A DNA stretch of 64,000 nt from Amaranthus tricolor (lineage: Eukaryota > Streptophyta > Magnoliopsida > Caryophyllales > Amaranthaceae), in contig NC_080061.1 in the NCBI RefSeq assembly GCF_026212465.1, forward strand, positions 21,379,695 to 21,443,694. Direction: 5' to 3'. The notes below the pieces were generated by a model, which saw only the letters and a program-made list of their open reading frames with translations, was not told where the DNA came from and made no database searches. Position numbers and translations under genes: made by a program. Shown here one piece after another: positions 26,223 to 40,904 of this stretch (position 1 is the first letter of the stretch; the number at the start of each line of letters is the position of its first letter).

Positions 26223-27956
26223 TTGTTGATATTCATCGATCATTGTTCATTCTTCAATTATCATTGATCGTTCTTCATTCTTCATCGTTCATTCTTCAAT
26301 GATCATTGATCCTTGTTCATTATGCATCTTTCATTCTTCATTGATCATTGATCCTTGTTCATTTTTCATCGTTCATTCTTCATTGATCATTGATCCTTGT
26401 TCATTCTACATCGTTCATTCTTCAATGATCATTGATCCTTGTTCATTATGCATCGTTCATTCTTCATTGATCATTGATCCTTGTTCATTCTTCATCGTTC
26501 ATTCTTCATTGATCATTGATCCTTGTTCATTCTATATCGTTCATTCTTCAATGATCATTGATCCTTGTTCATTATGCATCGTTCATTCTTCATTGATCAT
26601 TGATCCTTGTTCATTCTTCATCGTTGATTCTTCAATGATCATTGATCCTAGTACATTCTTCATCGTTCATTGTTCATTGATCATTGATCCTTGTTCATTC
26701 TTCATCGTTCATTCTTCAATGATCATTGATCCTGGTACATTCTTCATCGTTCATTCATCATTGATCATTGATCCTTGTACATTCTTCATTCTTCATTCTT
26801 CAATGATCATTGATCCTTGTTCATTATTCATCGTTCATTCTTCTTTGATCAATTATCCTTTTTCATTCTTCATCGTTCATTCTTCAATGATCATTGATCA
26901 TTGATCCTTGTTGATATTCTTCGATCATTGTTCAACGATCATTGATCCTTGTTCATTATGCATCGTTCATTCTTCATTGATCATTGATCCTTGTTCATTC
27001 TTCATTGTTCATTCATCAATGATCATTGATCCTTCTTCATTATGCATCGTTCATTCTTCAATGATCATTGATCCTTGAACATTATTCATCGTTCATTCTT
27101 CAATGATTATTGATCCTTGTTCATTATGCATCGTTCATTCTTCATTGATCATTGATCCTTGTTCATTCTTAATCGTACATTCTTCAATGGTCATTGATCC
27201 TTGTACATTATTCATCGTTCATTCTTCAGTGATCATTGATCCTTGTTCATTCTTCATCGTTCATTCTTCAATGATCATTGATCCTTGTTCATTATGCATC
27301 GCTCATTCTTCATTGATCATTGATCCTAGTTCATTCTTCATCGTTCATTCTCCATTGATCATTGATCCTTGTTCATTATGCATCGTTCATTCTTCATTGA
27401 TCATTGATCCTTGTTCATTCTTCAATGATCATTGATCCTTCTTCATTATGCATCGTTCATTCTTCATTGATCATTGATCCTTGTTCATTATGCATCGTTC
27501 ATTCGTCATTGATCATTGATCGTTGTTCATCCTTCATCGTTCATTCATCAATGATCATTGATACTGGTACATTCTTCATCGTTCATTGTTCATTGATCAT
27601 TGAGCCTTGTTCATTCTTAATCGTTCATTCTTCAATGATCATTGATCCTTGTTCATTTTGCATCGTTCATTCTTCATTGACAATTGATCCTTGTTCATTC
27701 TTCATCGTTCATTCTTCATTGATCATTGATCCTTGTTCATTATGCGTCGTTCATTCTTCATTGATCTTTGATCCTTGTTCATTCTTCATCTTTCATTCTA
27801 CAATGATCCTTGATCCTGGTACATTCTTCATAGTTCATTCTTCATTGATCATTGATCATTGTTCATTATTTATCGTTCATTTTTCAATGATCATTGATCC
27901 TTGTACATTCTTCATCGTTCATTCTTCATTTATCAATTATCCTTGTTCATTATACA

Positions 27957-30908
27957 TCGTTGATTCATCATTGATCATTGATCCTTGTTCATTCTTCATC
28001 GTTCATTCTTCAATGATCATTGATCCTTGAACATTATTCATCGTTCATTCTTCATTGATCATTGATCCTTGTTGATTCTTCATCGTTCATTCCTCAATGA
28101 TCATTGATCCTTGTTCATTATGCATCGTTCATACTTCATTGATCATTTATCCTTGTTCATTCTTAATCGTACATTCTTCAATGGTCATTTATCCTTGTAC
28201 ATTAATCATCGTTCATTCTTCATTGATCATTGATCCTTGTTCATTCTACATCGTTCATTCTTCAATGATCATTGATCCTTGTTCATTATGCATCGTTCAT
28301 TCTTCATTGATCATTGATCCTTGTTCATTCTTCATCGTTGATTCTTCAATGATCATTGATCCTAGTACATTCTTCATCGTTCATTGTTCATTGATCATTG
28401 ATCCTTGTTCATTCTTCATGGTTTATTCTTCAATGATCATTGATCCTGGTACATTCTTCATCGTTCATTCATCATTGATCATTGATCCTTGTACATTCTT
28501 CATTGTTCATTTTTCAATGATCATTGATCCTTGTTCATTATTCATCGTTCATTCTTCATTGATCAATTATCCTTTTTCATTCTTCATCGTTCATTCTTCA
28601 ATGATCATTGATCATTGATCTTTGTTGATATTCTTCGATCATTGTTCAATGATCATTGATCCTTGTTCATTATGCATCGTTCATTCTTCATTGATCATTG
28701 ATCCTCGTTCATTCTTCATTGTTCATTCTTCAATGATCATTGATCCTTCTTCATAATGCATCGTTCATTCTTCATTGATCATTGATCCTTGTTCATTATG
28801 CATCCTTCATTCGTCATTGATCTTTGATCCTTGTTCATTATGCATCGTTCATTCGTCATTGATCATTGATCCTTGTTCATTCTTCATCGTTCATTCTTCA
28901 ATGATCATTGATCCTTGTTCATTATGCATCGTTCATTCTTCATTGATCATTGATCCTTGTTCATTCTTAATCGTACATTCTTCAATGGTCATTGATTCTT
29001 GTACATTATTCATCGTTCATTCTTCATTGATCATTGATCCTTGTTCATTCTTCATCGTTCATTCTTCAATGATCATTGATCCTTGAACATTATTCATCGT
29101 TCATTCTTCAATGATCATTGATCCTTGTTCATTATGCATCGTTCATTCTTCAATTATCATTGATCCTTGTTCATTCTTAATCGTACATTCTTCAATGGTC
29201 ATTGATCCTTGTACATTATTCATCGTTCATTCTTCAGTGATCATTGATCCTTGTTCATTCTTCATCGTTCATTCTTCAATGATCATTGATCCTTGTTCAT
29301 TATGCATCGATCATTCTTCATTGATCATTGATCCTTTTTCATTATGCATCGTTCATTCTTCATTGATCATTGATCCTTCTTCATTCTTCATCGTTCATTC
29401 TTCAATGATCATTGATCCTTGTTCATTATGCATCGTTCATTCTTCATTGATCATTGATCCTTCTTCATTCTTCATCGTTCATTCTTCAATGATCATTGAT
29501 CCTTGTTCATTATTCATCGTTCATTCTTCATTGATCATTGATCCTTGTTCATTATTCATCTATCATTGTTCAATGATCATTGATGCTTGTTCATTATTCA
29601 TCGTTCATTGTTCAATGATCATTGATCCTAGTTCATTCTTCATCGTTCATTCTTTATTGATCATTGATCCTTGTTCATTATCCATCGTTCATTCTTCATT
29701 GATCATTGATCCTTGTTCATTCTTCATCGTTCATTCTTCAATGATCATTGATCCTTCTTAATTATGCATCGTTCATTCTTCATTGATCATTGATCCTTTT
29801 TCATTATGCATCGTTCATTCGTCATTGATCATTGATCGTTGTTCATTCTTCATCGTTCATTCATCAATGATCATTGATCCTGGTACATTCTTCATCGTTC
29901 ATTGTTGATTGATCCTTGATCCTTGTACATTCTTCATAGTTCATTCTTCATTGATCATTGATCATTGTTCATTATTTATCGTTCATTTTTCAATGATCAC
30001 TGATCCTTATACATTCTTCATCGTTCATTCTTCATTTATCAATTATCCTTGTTCATTATGCATCGTTGATTCTTCATTGATTATTAATCCTTGTTCATTC
30101 TTCATCGTTCATTCTTCAATGGTCATTGATCCTTGAACATTATTCATCGTTCATTCTTCATTGATCATTGATCCTTGTTGATTCTTCATCGTTCATTCCT
30201 CAATGATCATTGATCCTTGTTCATTATGCATCGTTCATTCTTCATTGATCATTGATCCTTGTTCATTCTTAATCGTACATTCTTCAATGGTCATTGATCC
30301 TTGTACATTATTCATCGTTCGTTCTTCATTGATCATTGATCCTTGTTGATTCTTCATCGTTCATTCTTCAATGATCATTGGTCCTTGTTCATTATGCATC
30401 GTTCATTCTTCATTGATCATTGATCCTTCTTCATTCTTAATCGTTCATTCTTCAATGATCATTGATCCTTGTTCATTATGCATCGTTCATTCTTCATTGA
30501 TCATTGATCCTTCTTCATTCTTCATCGTTCATTCTTCAATGATCATTGATCCTTGTTCATTATTCATCGTTCATTCTTCATTGATCATTGATCCTTGTTC
30601 ATTATTCATCTATCATTGTTCAATGATCATTGATGCTTGTTCATTATTCATCGTTCATTGTTCAATGATCATTGATCCTTGTACATTCTTCATCGTCTTT
30701 TCTTCAATGATCATTGATCATCGATCCTTGTTGATATTCTTCGATCATTGTTCAACGATCATTGATCCTTGTTCATTATGCATTGTTCATTCATCATTGA
30801 TCATTGATCCTTGTTCATTCTTAATCGTACCTTCTTCAATGATCATTGATCCTTGTTTATTATGCATCGTTCATTCTTCATTGATCATTGATCCTTGTTT
30901 ATTATGCA
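27957..30908 (+). repeat. Block D HOR copy 1, 2,952 bp
   Basis: This matches the next copy at offset 2,952 up to about 29,320, then at 2,658 after a 294-bp stretch (about 29,320-29,613, seven monomers) found only here. That extra stretch resembles 30,370-30,663 (offset 1,050), which it repeats. The period is 5 modulo 7, as expected for two slip markers per copy. Confidence 0.88.
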
Positions 30909-33566
30909 TCGTTGATTCATCATTGATCATTGATCCTTGTTCATTCTTCATCGTTCATTCTTCAATGATCATTGATCCTTGAACATTATTCATCGTTCAT
31001 TCTTCATTGATCATTGATCCTTGTTGATTCTTCATCGTTCATTCCTCAATGATCATTGATCCTTGTTCATTATGCATCGTTCATTCTTCATTGATCATTT
31101 ATCCTTGTTCATTCTTAATCGTACATTCTTCAATGGTCATTTATCCTTGTACATTAATCATCGTTCATTCTTCATTGATCATTGATCCTTGTTCATTCTA
31201 CATCGTTCATTCTTCAATGATCATTGATCCTTGTTCATTATGCATCGTTAATTCTTCATTGATCATTGATCCTTGTTCATTCTTCATCGTTGATTCTTCA
31301 ATGATCATTGATCCTAGTACATTCTTCATCGTTCATTGTTCATTGATCATTGATCCTTGTTCATTCTTCATGGTTTATTCTTCAATGATCATTGATCCTG
31401 GTACATTCTTCATCGTTCATTCATCATTGATCATTGATCCTTGTACATTCTTCATTGTTCATTTTTCAATGATCATTGATCCTTGTTCATTATTCATCGT
31501 TCATTCTTCATTGATCAATTATCCTTTTTCATTCTTCATCGTTCATTCTTCAATGATCATTGATCATTGATCTTTGTTGATATTCTTCGATCATTGTTCA
31601 ATGATCATTGATCCTTGTTCATTATGCATCGTTCATTCTTCATTGATCATTGATCCTCGTTCATTCTTCATTGTTCATTCTTCAATGATCATTGATCCTT
31701 CTTCATTATGCATCGTTCATTCTTCATTGATCATTGATCCTTGTTCATTATGCATCCTTCATTCGTCATTGATCTTTGATCCTTGTTCATTATGCATCGT
31801 TCATTCGTCATTGATCATTGATCCTTGTTCATTCTTCATCGTTCATTCTTCAATGATCATTGATCCTTGTTCATTATGCATCGTTCATTCTTCATTGATC
31901 ATTGATCCTTGTTCATTCTTAATCGTACATTCTTCAATGGTCATTGATTCTTGTACATTATTCATCGTTCATTCTTCATTGATCATTGATCCTTGTTCAT
32001 TCTTCATCGTTCATTCTTCAATGATCATTGATCCTTGAACATTATTCATCGTTCATTCTTCAATGATCATTGATCCTTGTTCATTATGCATCGTTCATTC
32101 TTCAATTATCATTGATCCTTGTTCATTCTTAATCGTACATTCTTCAATGGTCATTGATCCTTGTACATTATTCATCGTTCATTCTTCAGTGATCATTGAT
32201 CCTTGTTCATTCTTCATCGTTCATTCTTCAATGATCATTGATCCTTGTTCATTATGCATCGATCATTCTTCGTTGATCATTGATCCTAGTTCATTCTTCA
32301 TCGTTCATTCTTTATTGATCATTGATCCTTGTTCATTATCCATCGTTCATTCTTCATTGATCATTGATCCTTGTTCATTCTTCATCGTTCATTCTTCAAT
32401 GATCATTGATCCTTCTTAATTATGCATCGTTCATTCTTCATTGATCATTGATCCTTTTTCATTATGCATCGTTCATTCGTCATTGATCATTGATCGTTGT
32501 TCATTCTTCATCGTTCATTCATCAATGATCATTGATCCTAGTACATTCTTCATCGTTCATTGTTGATTGATCCTTGATCCTTGTACATTCTTCATAGTTC
32601 ATTCTTCATTGATCATTGATCATTGTTCATTATTTATCGTTCATTTTTCAATGATCACTGATCCTTATACATTCTTCATCGTTCATTCTTCATTTATCAA
32701 TTATCCTTGTTCATTATGCATCGTTGATTCTTCATTGATTATTAATCCTTGTTCATTCTTCATCGTTCATTCTTCAATGGTCATTGATCCTTGAACATTA
32801 TTCATCGTTCATTCTTCATTGATCATTGATCCTTGTTGATTCTTCATCGTTCATTCCTCAATGATCATTGATCCTTGTTCATTATGCATCGTTCATTCTT
32901 CATTGATCATTGATCCTTGTTCATTCTTAATCGTACATTCTTCAATGGTCATTGATCCTTGTACATTATTCATCGTTCGTTCTTCATTGATCATTGATCC
33001 TTGTTGATTCTTCATCGTTCATTCTTCAATGATCATTGGTCCTTGTTCATTATGCATCGTTCATTCTTCATTGATCATTGATCCTTCTTCATTCTTCATC
33101 GTTCATTCTTCAATGATCATTGATCCTTGTTCATTATGCATCGTTCATTCTTCATTGATCATTGATCCTTCTTCATTCTTCATCGTTCATTCTTCAATGA
33201 TCATTGATCCTTGTTCATTATTCATCGTTCATTCTTCATTGATCATTGATCCTTGTTCATTATTCATCTATCATTGTTCAATGATCATTGATGCTTGTTC
33301 ATTATTCATCGTTCATTGTTCAATGATCATTGATCCTTGTACATTCTTCATCGTCTTTTCTTCAATGATCATTGATCATCGATCCTTGTTGATATTCTTC
33401 GATCATTGTTCAACGATCATTGATCCTTGTTCATTATGCATTGTTCATTCATCATTGATCATTGATCCTTGTTCATTCTTAATCGTACCTTCTTCAATGA
33501 TCATTGATCCTTGTTTATTATGCATCGTTCATTCTTCATTGATCATTGATCCTTGTTTATTATGCA
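30909..33566 (+). repeat. Block D HOR copy 2, 2,658 bp
   Basis: This sister of copy 1 lacks seven monomers (294 bp) near 32,275. Substitutions are sparse, for example ATCCTAGTACATTC near 32,535 for ATCCTGGTACATTC near 29,877. Similarity ends near 33,566, where this copy continues with TTCTTCATTG instead of returning to the unit start. Confidence 0.88.
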
Positions 33567-34139
33567 TCGTTCATTCTTCATTGATCATTGATCCTTTTTC
33601 ATTCTTCATTGTTCAATCTTCAATGATCATTGCTCCTGGTACATTCTTCATCATTCATTCTTCATTTATCATTGATCCTTGTTCATTATGCATCGTTCAT
33701 TCTTCATTGATCATTGATCCTTGTTCATTCTTCATCGTTCATTCTTGAATGATCATTGATCCTAGTACATTCTTCATCGTTCATTGTTCATTGATCATTG
33801 ATCCTTGTTCATTCTTCATCGTTCATTCTTCATTGATCATTGATCCTTGTACATTCTTCATTGTTCATTCTTCAATGATCATTGATCCTTGTTCATTATT
33901 CATCGTTCATTCTTCATTGATCAATTATTCTTTTTCATTCTTCATCGTTCATTCTTCAATGATCATTGATCATTGATCCTTGTTGATATTCTTCGATCAT
34001 TGTTCAACGATCATTGATCCTTGTTCATTATACATCGTTCATTCTTCATTGATCATTGATCCTTGTTCATTCTTCATCGTTCATTCTTCAATGATCATTG
34101 ATCCTTGTTTATTATGCATCGTTCATTCTTCATTGAACA
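33567..34139 (+). repeat. Block D/E junction monomers
   Basis: Standard monomers with mixed signatures lie between the second D copy and block E. A slip marker begins at 33,980. A unit resembling 46,440-46,660 lies at about 33,749-33,976. No gene is seen. Confidence 0.7.
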
Positions 34140-35476
34140 TTGATCCTTGTTCATTCTTCATTGATCATTGAAACTTTTTCATTATGCATCGTTCATTCTT
34201 CATTGATCATTAATCCTTTTTCATTCTTCATCGTTCAATCTTCAATGATCATTGATCCTGGTACATTCTTCATCATTCATTCTTCATTGATCATTGATCC
34301 TTGTTCATTCTTCATCGTTTATTCTTCAATGATCATTGATCCTTGTTCATTATGCATCGTTCATTCTTCATAGATCATTGATCCTTGTTCATTCTTAATC
34401 GTTCATTCTTCATTGATCATTGATCCTTGTTCATTTTACGTCGTTCATTCTTCATTGATCATTGATCCTTGTTCATTCTTTATCGTTCATTCTTCAATGA
34501 TCATTGATCCTTATACATTCTTCATCGTTCATTCTTCATTTATGATTGATCCTTGTTCATTATGCATCGTTGATTCTTCATTGATCATTGATCCTTGTTC
34601 ATTCTTCATCGTTCATTCTTCAATGATCATTGATCCTTGTTCATTATGCATCTTTTATTCTTCATTGATCATTAATCCTTGTTCATTATACATCGTTCAT
34701 TCTTCATTGATCATTGATCCTTGTTCATTCTTCATCGTTCATTCTTCAATGATCATTGATCCTGGTACATTCTTCATCGTTCATTGTTCATTGATCATTG
34801 ATCCTTGTTCATTCTTCATCTTTCATACTTCAATGATCATTGATCCTTGTTAATTATGCATCGTTCATTCTTCATTGATCTTTGATCCTTGTTCATTCTT
34901 CATCGTTCATTGTTCATTTATCATTGATCCTTGTTCTTTCTTTATCGTTCATTCTTCAATGACCATTGATCCTTGTTCATTATGCATCGTTCATTCTTCA
35001 TTGATCATTGATCCTTGTTCATACTTCATCGTTCATTCTTCAATGATCATTGATCCTTGTTCATTATGCATCGTTCATTTTTCATTGATCATTGAGCCTT
35101 GTTCATTCTTCATCGTTCATTCTTCATTGATCATTGATCCTTGTTCATTCTTCATCGTTCATTCTTCAATGATCATTGATCCTTCTTCATTCTGCATCGT
35201 TCATTCTTCATTGATCATTGTTCCTTGTTCATTCTTCATCGTTCATTCTTCATTGATCATTGATGCTTGTTCATTCTTCATCGTTCATTCTTCAATGATC
35301 ATTGATCCTGGTACATTCTTCATCGTTCATTCTTCATTCATCATTGATCCTTGTTCATTCTTCATCGTTCATTCTTCAATGATCATTGATCCTTGTTCAT
35401 CGTTCATTCTTCATTGATCAATCATCCTTTTTCATTCTTCATCATTCATACTTCAATGATCATTGATCATTGAGCC
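34140..35476 (+). repeat. Block E unit, long form, entering block
   Basis: This is the first block E unit. It contains the five-monomer long-form segment at about 34,413-34,622 and matches 36,952-38,288 at offset 2,812. Variants shared only with that copy include GTTCATACTTCATCG near 35,018 and GATCAATCATCC near 35,417. Confidence 0.82.
35391..35425 (+). repeat. 35-bp monomer (7-bp deletion), block E type
   Basis: GATCCTT, GTTCATC, GTTCATT, CTTCATT: one 7-bp word is missing, leaving a 35-bp monomer. The same event marks positions near 26,145, 36,692, 38,210, 39,518, 40,826, 42,134, 44,424 and 45,942, always just upstream of a TTCATC-type marker. It shifts the triplet frame and keeps the 7-bp register. 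Confidence 0.88.
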
Positions 35477-36770
35477 TTGTTGATATTCATCGATCATTGT
35501 TCATTCTTCATTGATCATTGATCGTTCTTCATTCTTCATCGTTCATTATTCAATGATCATTGATCCTTGTTCATTATGCATCTTTCATTCTTCATTGATC
35601 ATTGATCCTTGTTCATTTTTCATCGTTCATTCTTCATTGATCATTGATCCTTGTTCATTCTACATCGTTCATTCTTCAATGATCATTGATCCTTGTTCAT
35701 TATGCATCGTTCATTTTTCATTGATCATTGATCCTTTTTCATTCTTCATCGTTCAATCTTCAATGATCATTGATCCTGGTACATTCTTCATTGATCATTG
35801 ATCCTTGTTCATTCTTCATCGTTTATTCTTCAATGATCATTGATCCTTGTTCATTATGCATCGTTCATTCTTCATAGATCATTGATCCTTGTTCATTCTT
35901 CATCGTTCATTCTTCAATGATCATTGATCCTTGTTCATTATGCATCTTTTATTCTTCACTGATCATTAATCCTTGTTCATTATACATCGTTCATTCTTCA
36001 TTGATCATTGATCCTTGTTCATTCTTCATCGTTCATTCTTCAATGATCATTGATCCTGGTACATTCTTCATCGTTCATTGTTCATTGATCATTGATCCTT
36101 GTTCATTCTTCATCTATCATACTTCAATGATCATTGATCCTTGTTAATTATGCATCGTTCATTCTTCATTGATCTTTGATCCTTGTTCATTCTTCATCGT
36201 TCATTGTTCATTTATCATTGATCCTTGTTCTTTCTTTATCGTTCATTCTTCAATGACCATTGATCCTTGTTCATTATGCATCGTTCATTCTTCATTGATC
36301 ATTGATCCTTGTTCATTCTTCATCGTTCATTCTTCAATGATCATTGATCCTTGTTCATTATGCATCGTTCATTTTTCATTGATCATTGAGCCTTGTTCAT
36401 TCTTCATCGTTCATTCTTCATTGATCATTGATCCTTGTTCATTCTTCATCGTTCATTCTTCAATGATCATTGATCCTTGTTCATTCTGCATCGTTCATTC
36501 TTCATTGATCATTGTTCCTTGTTCATTCTTCATCGTTCATTCTTCATTGATCATCGATGCTTGTTCATTCTTCATCGTTCATTCTTCAATGATCATTGAT
36601 CCTGGTACATTCTTCATCGTTCATTCTACATTCATCATTGATCCTTGTTCATTCTTCATCGTTTATTCTTGAATGATCATTGATCCTTGTTCATCGTTCA
36701 TTCTTCATTGATCAATTATCCTTTTTCATTCTTCATCATTCATACTTCAATGATCATTGATCATTGAGCC
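35477..36770 (+). repeat. Block E HOR unit, short form, 1,294 bp
   Basis: This short-form unit is 14 bp shorter than the 1,308-bp units because of a 28-bp monomer near 35,785-35,800 (GTACATTCTTCATTG followed directly by ATCATTG). It lacks the five-monomer long-form segment. Confidence 0.87.
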
Positions 36771-38288
36771 TTGTTGATATTCATCGATCATTGTTCATTC
36801 TTCATTGATCATTGATAGTTCTTCATTCTTCATCGTTCATTCTTCAATGATCATTGATCCTTGTTCATTATGCATCTTTCATTCTTCATTGATCATATAT
36901 CCTTGTTCATTTTTCATCGTTCATTCTTCATTGATCATTGATCCTTGTTCATTCTACATCGTTCATTCTTCAATGATCATTGATCCTTGTTCATTATGCA
37001 TCGTTCATTCTTCGTTGATCATTGATCCTTTTTCATTCTTCATCGTTCAATCTTCAATGATCATTGATCCTGGTACATTCTTCATCATTCATTCTTCATT
37101 GATCATTGATCCTTGTTCATTCTTCATCGTTTATTCTTCAATGATCATTGATCCTTGTTCATTATGCATCGTTCATTCCTCATAGATCATTGATCCTTGT
37201 TCATTCTTAATCGTTCATTCTTCATTGATCATTGAACCTTGTTCATTTTACGTCGTTCATTCTTCATTGATCATTGATCCTTGTTCATTCTTTATCGTTC
37301 ATTCTTCAATGATCATTGATCCTTATACATTCTTCATCGTTCATTCTTCATTTATGATTGATCCTTGTTCATTATGCATCGTTGATTCTTCATTGATCAT
37401 TGATCCTTGTTCATTCTTCATCGTTCATTCTTCAATGATCTTTGATCCTTGTTCATTATGCATCTTTTATTCTTCATTGATCATTAATCCTTGTTCATTA
37501 TACATCGTTCATTCTTCATTGATCATTGATCCTTGTTCATTCTTCATCGTTCATTCTTCAATGATCATTGATCCTGGTACATTCTTCATCGTTCATTGTT
37601 CATTGATCATTGATCCTTGTTCATTCTTCATCTTTCATACTTCAATGATCATTGATCCTTGTTAATTATGCATCGTTCATTCTTCATTGATCTTTGATCC
37701 TTGTTCATTCTTCATCGTTCATTGTTCATTTATCATTGATCCTTGTTCTTTCTTTATCGTTCATTCTTCAATGACCATTGATCCTTGTTCATTATGCATC
37801 GTTCATTCTTCATTGATCATTGATCCTTGTTCATACTTCATCGTTCATTCTTCAATGATCATTGATCCTTGTTCATTATGCATCGTTCATTTTTCATTGA
37901 TCATTGAGCCTTGTTCATTCTTCATCGTTCATTCTTCATTGATCATTGATCCTTGTTCATTCTTCATCGTTCATTCTTCAATGATCATTGATCCTTGTTC
38001 ATTCTGCATCGTTCATTCTTCATTGATCATTGTTCCTTGTTCATTCTTCATCGTTCATTCTTCATTGATCATTGATGCTTGTTCATTCTTCATCGTTCAT
38101 TCTTCAATGATCATTGATCCTGGTACATTCTTCATCGTTCATTCTTCATTCATCATTGATCCTTGTTCATTCTTCATCGTTCATTCTTCAATGATCATTG
38201 ATCCTTGTTCATCGTTCATTCTTCATTGATCAATCATCCTTTTTCATTCTTCATCATTCATACTTCAATGATCATTGATCATTGAGCC
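36771..38288 (+). repeat. Block E HOR unit, long form, 1,518 bp
   Basis: This unit carries the five-monomer segment (210 bp) at about 37,225-37,434, with TTTTACGTCG, CTTATACATTC and TTTATGATTG variants. 1,518 - 1,308 = 210 = 5 x 42, so that segment explains the whole length difference. Confidence 0.88.
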
Positions 38289-39596
38289 TTGTTGATATTC
38301 ATCGATCATTGTTCATTCTTCATTGATCATTGATCGTTCTTCATTCTTCATCGTTCATTATTCAATGATCATTGATCCTTGTTCATTATGCATCTTTCAT
38401 TCTTCATTGATCATTGATCCTTGTTCATTTTTCATCGTTCATTCTTCATTGATCATTGATCCTTGTTCATTCTACATCGTTCATTCTTCAATGATCATTG
38501 ATCCTTGTTCATTATGCATCGTTCATTTTTCATTGATCATTGATCCTTTTTCATTCTTCATCGTTCAATCTTCAATGATCATTGATCCTGGTACATTCTT
38601 CATCATTCATTCTTCATTGATCATTGATCCTTGTTCATTCTTCATCGTTTATTCTTCAATGATCATTGATCCTTGTTCATTATGCATCGTTCATTCTTCA
38701 TAGATCATTGATCCTTGTTCATTCTTCATCGTTCATTCTTCAATGATCATTGATCCTTGTTCATTATGCATCTTTTATTCTTCACTGATCATTAATCCTT
38801 GTTCATTATACATCGTTCATTCTTCATTGATCATTGATCCTTGTTCATTCTTCATCGTTCATTCTTCAATGATCATTGATCCTGGTACATTCTTCATCGT
38901 TCATTGTTCATTGATCATTGATCCTTGTTCATTCTTCATCTTTCATACTTCAATGATCATTGATCCTTGTTAATTATGCATCGTTCATTCTTCATTGATC
39001 TTTGATCCTTGTTCATTCTTCATCGTTCATTGTTCATTTATCATTGATCCTTGTTCTTTCTTTATCGTTCATTCTTCAATGACCATTGATCCTTGTTCAT
39101 TATGCATCGTTCATTCTTCTTTGATCATTGATCCTTGTTCATTCTTCATCGTTCATTCTTCAATGATCATTGATCCTTGTTCATTATGCATCGTTCATTT
39201 TTCATTGATCATTGAGCCTTGTTCATTCTTCATCGTTCATTCTTCATTGATCATTGATCCTTGTTCATTCTTCATCGTTCATTCTTCAATGATCATTGAT
39301 CCTTGTTCATTCTGCATCGTTCATTCTTCATTGATCATTGTTCCTTGTTCATTCTTCATCGTTCATTCTTCATTGATCATTGATGCTTGTTCATTCTTCA
39401 TCGTTCATTCTTCAATGATCATTGATCCTGGTACATTCTTCATCGTTCATTCTTCATTCATCATTGATCCTTGTTCATTCTTCATCGTTCATTCTTCAAT
39501 GATCATTGATCCTTGTTCATCGTTCATTCTTCATTGATCAATTATCCTTTTTCATTCTTCATCATTCATACTTCAATGATCATTGATCATTGAGCC
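38289..39596 (+). repeat. Block E HOR unit 1 of 3, 1,308 bp
   Basis: This is the first of three consecutive 1,308-bp units. It differs from the next by a few substitutions, for example GTTCATTATTC near 38,352 for GTTCATTCTTC. Some of these are shared with 35,500-35,540, so it lies at the seam between the older 2,812-bp duplication and the newer triplication. Confidence 0.9.
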
Positions 39597-40904
39597 TTGT
39601 TGATATTCATCGATCATTGTTCATTCTTCATTGATCATTGATCGTTCTTCATTCTTCATCGTTCATTCTTCAATGATCATTGATCCTTGTTCATTATGCA
39701 TCTTTCATTCTTCATTGATCATTGATCCTTGTTCATTTTTCATCGTTCATTCTTCATTGATCATTGATCCTTGTTCATTCTACATCGTTCATTCTTCAAT
39801 GATCATTGATCCTTGTTCATTATGCATCGTTCATTTTTCATTGATCATTGATCCTTTTTCATTCTTCATCGTTCAATCTTCAATGATCATTGATCCTGGT
39901 ACATTCTTCATCATTCATTCTTCATTGATCATTGATCCTTGTTCATTCTTCATCGTTTATTCTTCAATGATCATTGATCCTTGTTCATTATGCATCGTTC
40001 ATTCTTCATAGATCATTGATCCTTGTTCATTCTTCATCGTTCATTCTTCAATGATCATTGATCCTTGTTCATTATGCATCTTTTATTCTTCACTGATCAT
40101 TAATCCTTGTTCATTATACATCGTTCATTCTTCATTGATCATTGATCCTTGTTCATTCTTCATCGTTCATTCTTCAATGATCATTGATCCTGGTACATTC
40201 TTCATCGTTCATTGTTCATTGATCATTGATCCTTGTTCATTCTTCATCTTTCATACTTCAATGATCATTGATCCTTGTTAATTATGCATCGTTCATTCTT
40301 CATTGATCTTTGATCCTTGTTCATTCTTCATCGTTCATTGTTCATTTATCATTGATCCTTGTTCTTTCTTTATCGTTCATTCTTCAATGACCATTGATCC
40401 TTGTTCATTATGCATCGTTCATTCTTCTTTGATCATTGATCCTTGTTCATTCTTCATCGTTCATTCTTCAATGATCATTGATCCTTGTTCATTATGCATC
40501 GTTCATTTTTCATTGATCATTGAGCCTTGTTCATTCTTCATCGTTCATTCTTCATTGATCATTGATCCTTGTTCATTCTTCATCGTTCATTCTTCAATGA
40601 TCATTGATCCTTGTTCATTCTGCATCGTTCATTCTTCATTGATCATTGTTCCTTGTTCATTCTTCATCGTTCATTCTTCATTGATCATTGATGCTTGTTC
40701 ATTCTTCATCGTTCATTCTTCAATGATCATTGATCCTGGTACATTCTTCATCGTTCATTCTTCATTCATCATTGATCCTTGTTCATTCTTCATCGTTCAT
40801 TCTTCAATGATCATTGATCCTTGTTCATCGTTCATTCTTCATTGATCAATTATCCTTTTTCATTCTTCATCATTCATACTTCAATGATCATTGATCATTG
40901 AGCC
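39597..40904 (+). repeat. Block E HOR unit 2 of 3, 1,308 bp
   Basis: I saw no difference from the following unit in the stretches I aligned by eye, and the translated frames of both are identical. It shares the private variant ATTCTTCTTTGATC (near 40,425) with the flanking units at 39,117 and 41,733. Confidence 0.92.

Larger units (their letters stand above)
26223..34139 (+). repeat. HOR block D
   Basis: Markers begin at 26,223, 26,908, 28,622, 30,728, 31,574, 33,386 and 33,980, with all intervals 6 modulo 7. The core is a two-copy HOR of about 2.7-3.0 kb with two markers per copy. Signature variants are CATCTATCATTG, GATGCTTG, CATCGTCTTTTC and CATGGTTTATTC. The first kilobase (26,223-27,956) is more mixed, with pieces resembling blocks C and E. 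Confidence 0.86.
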
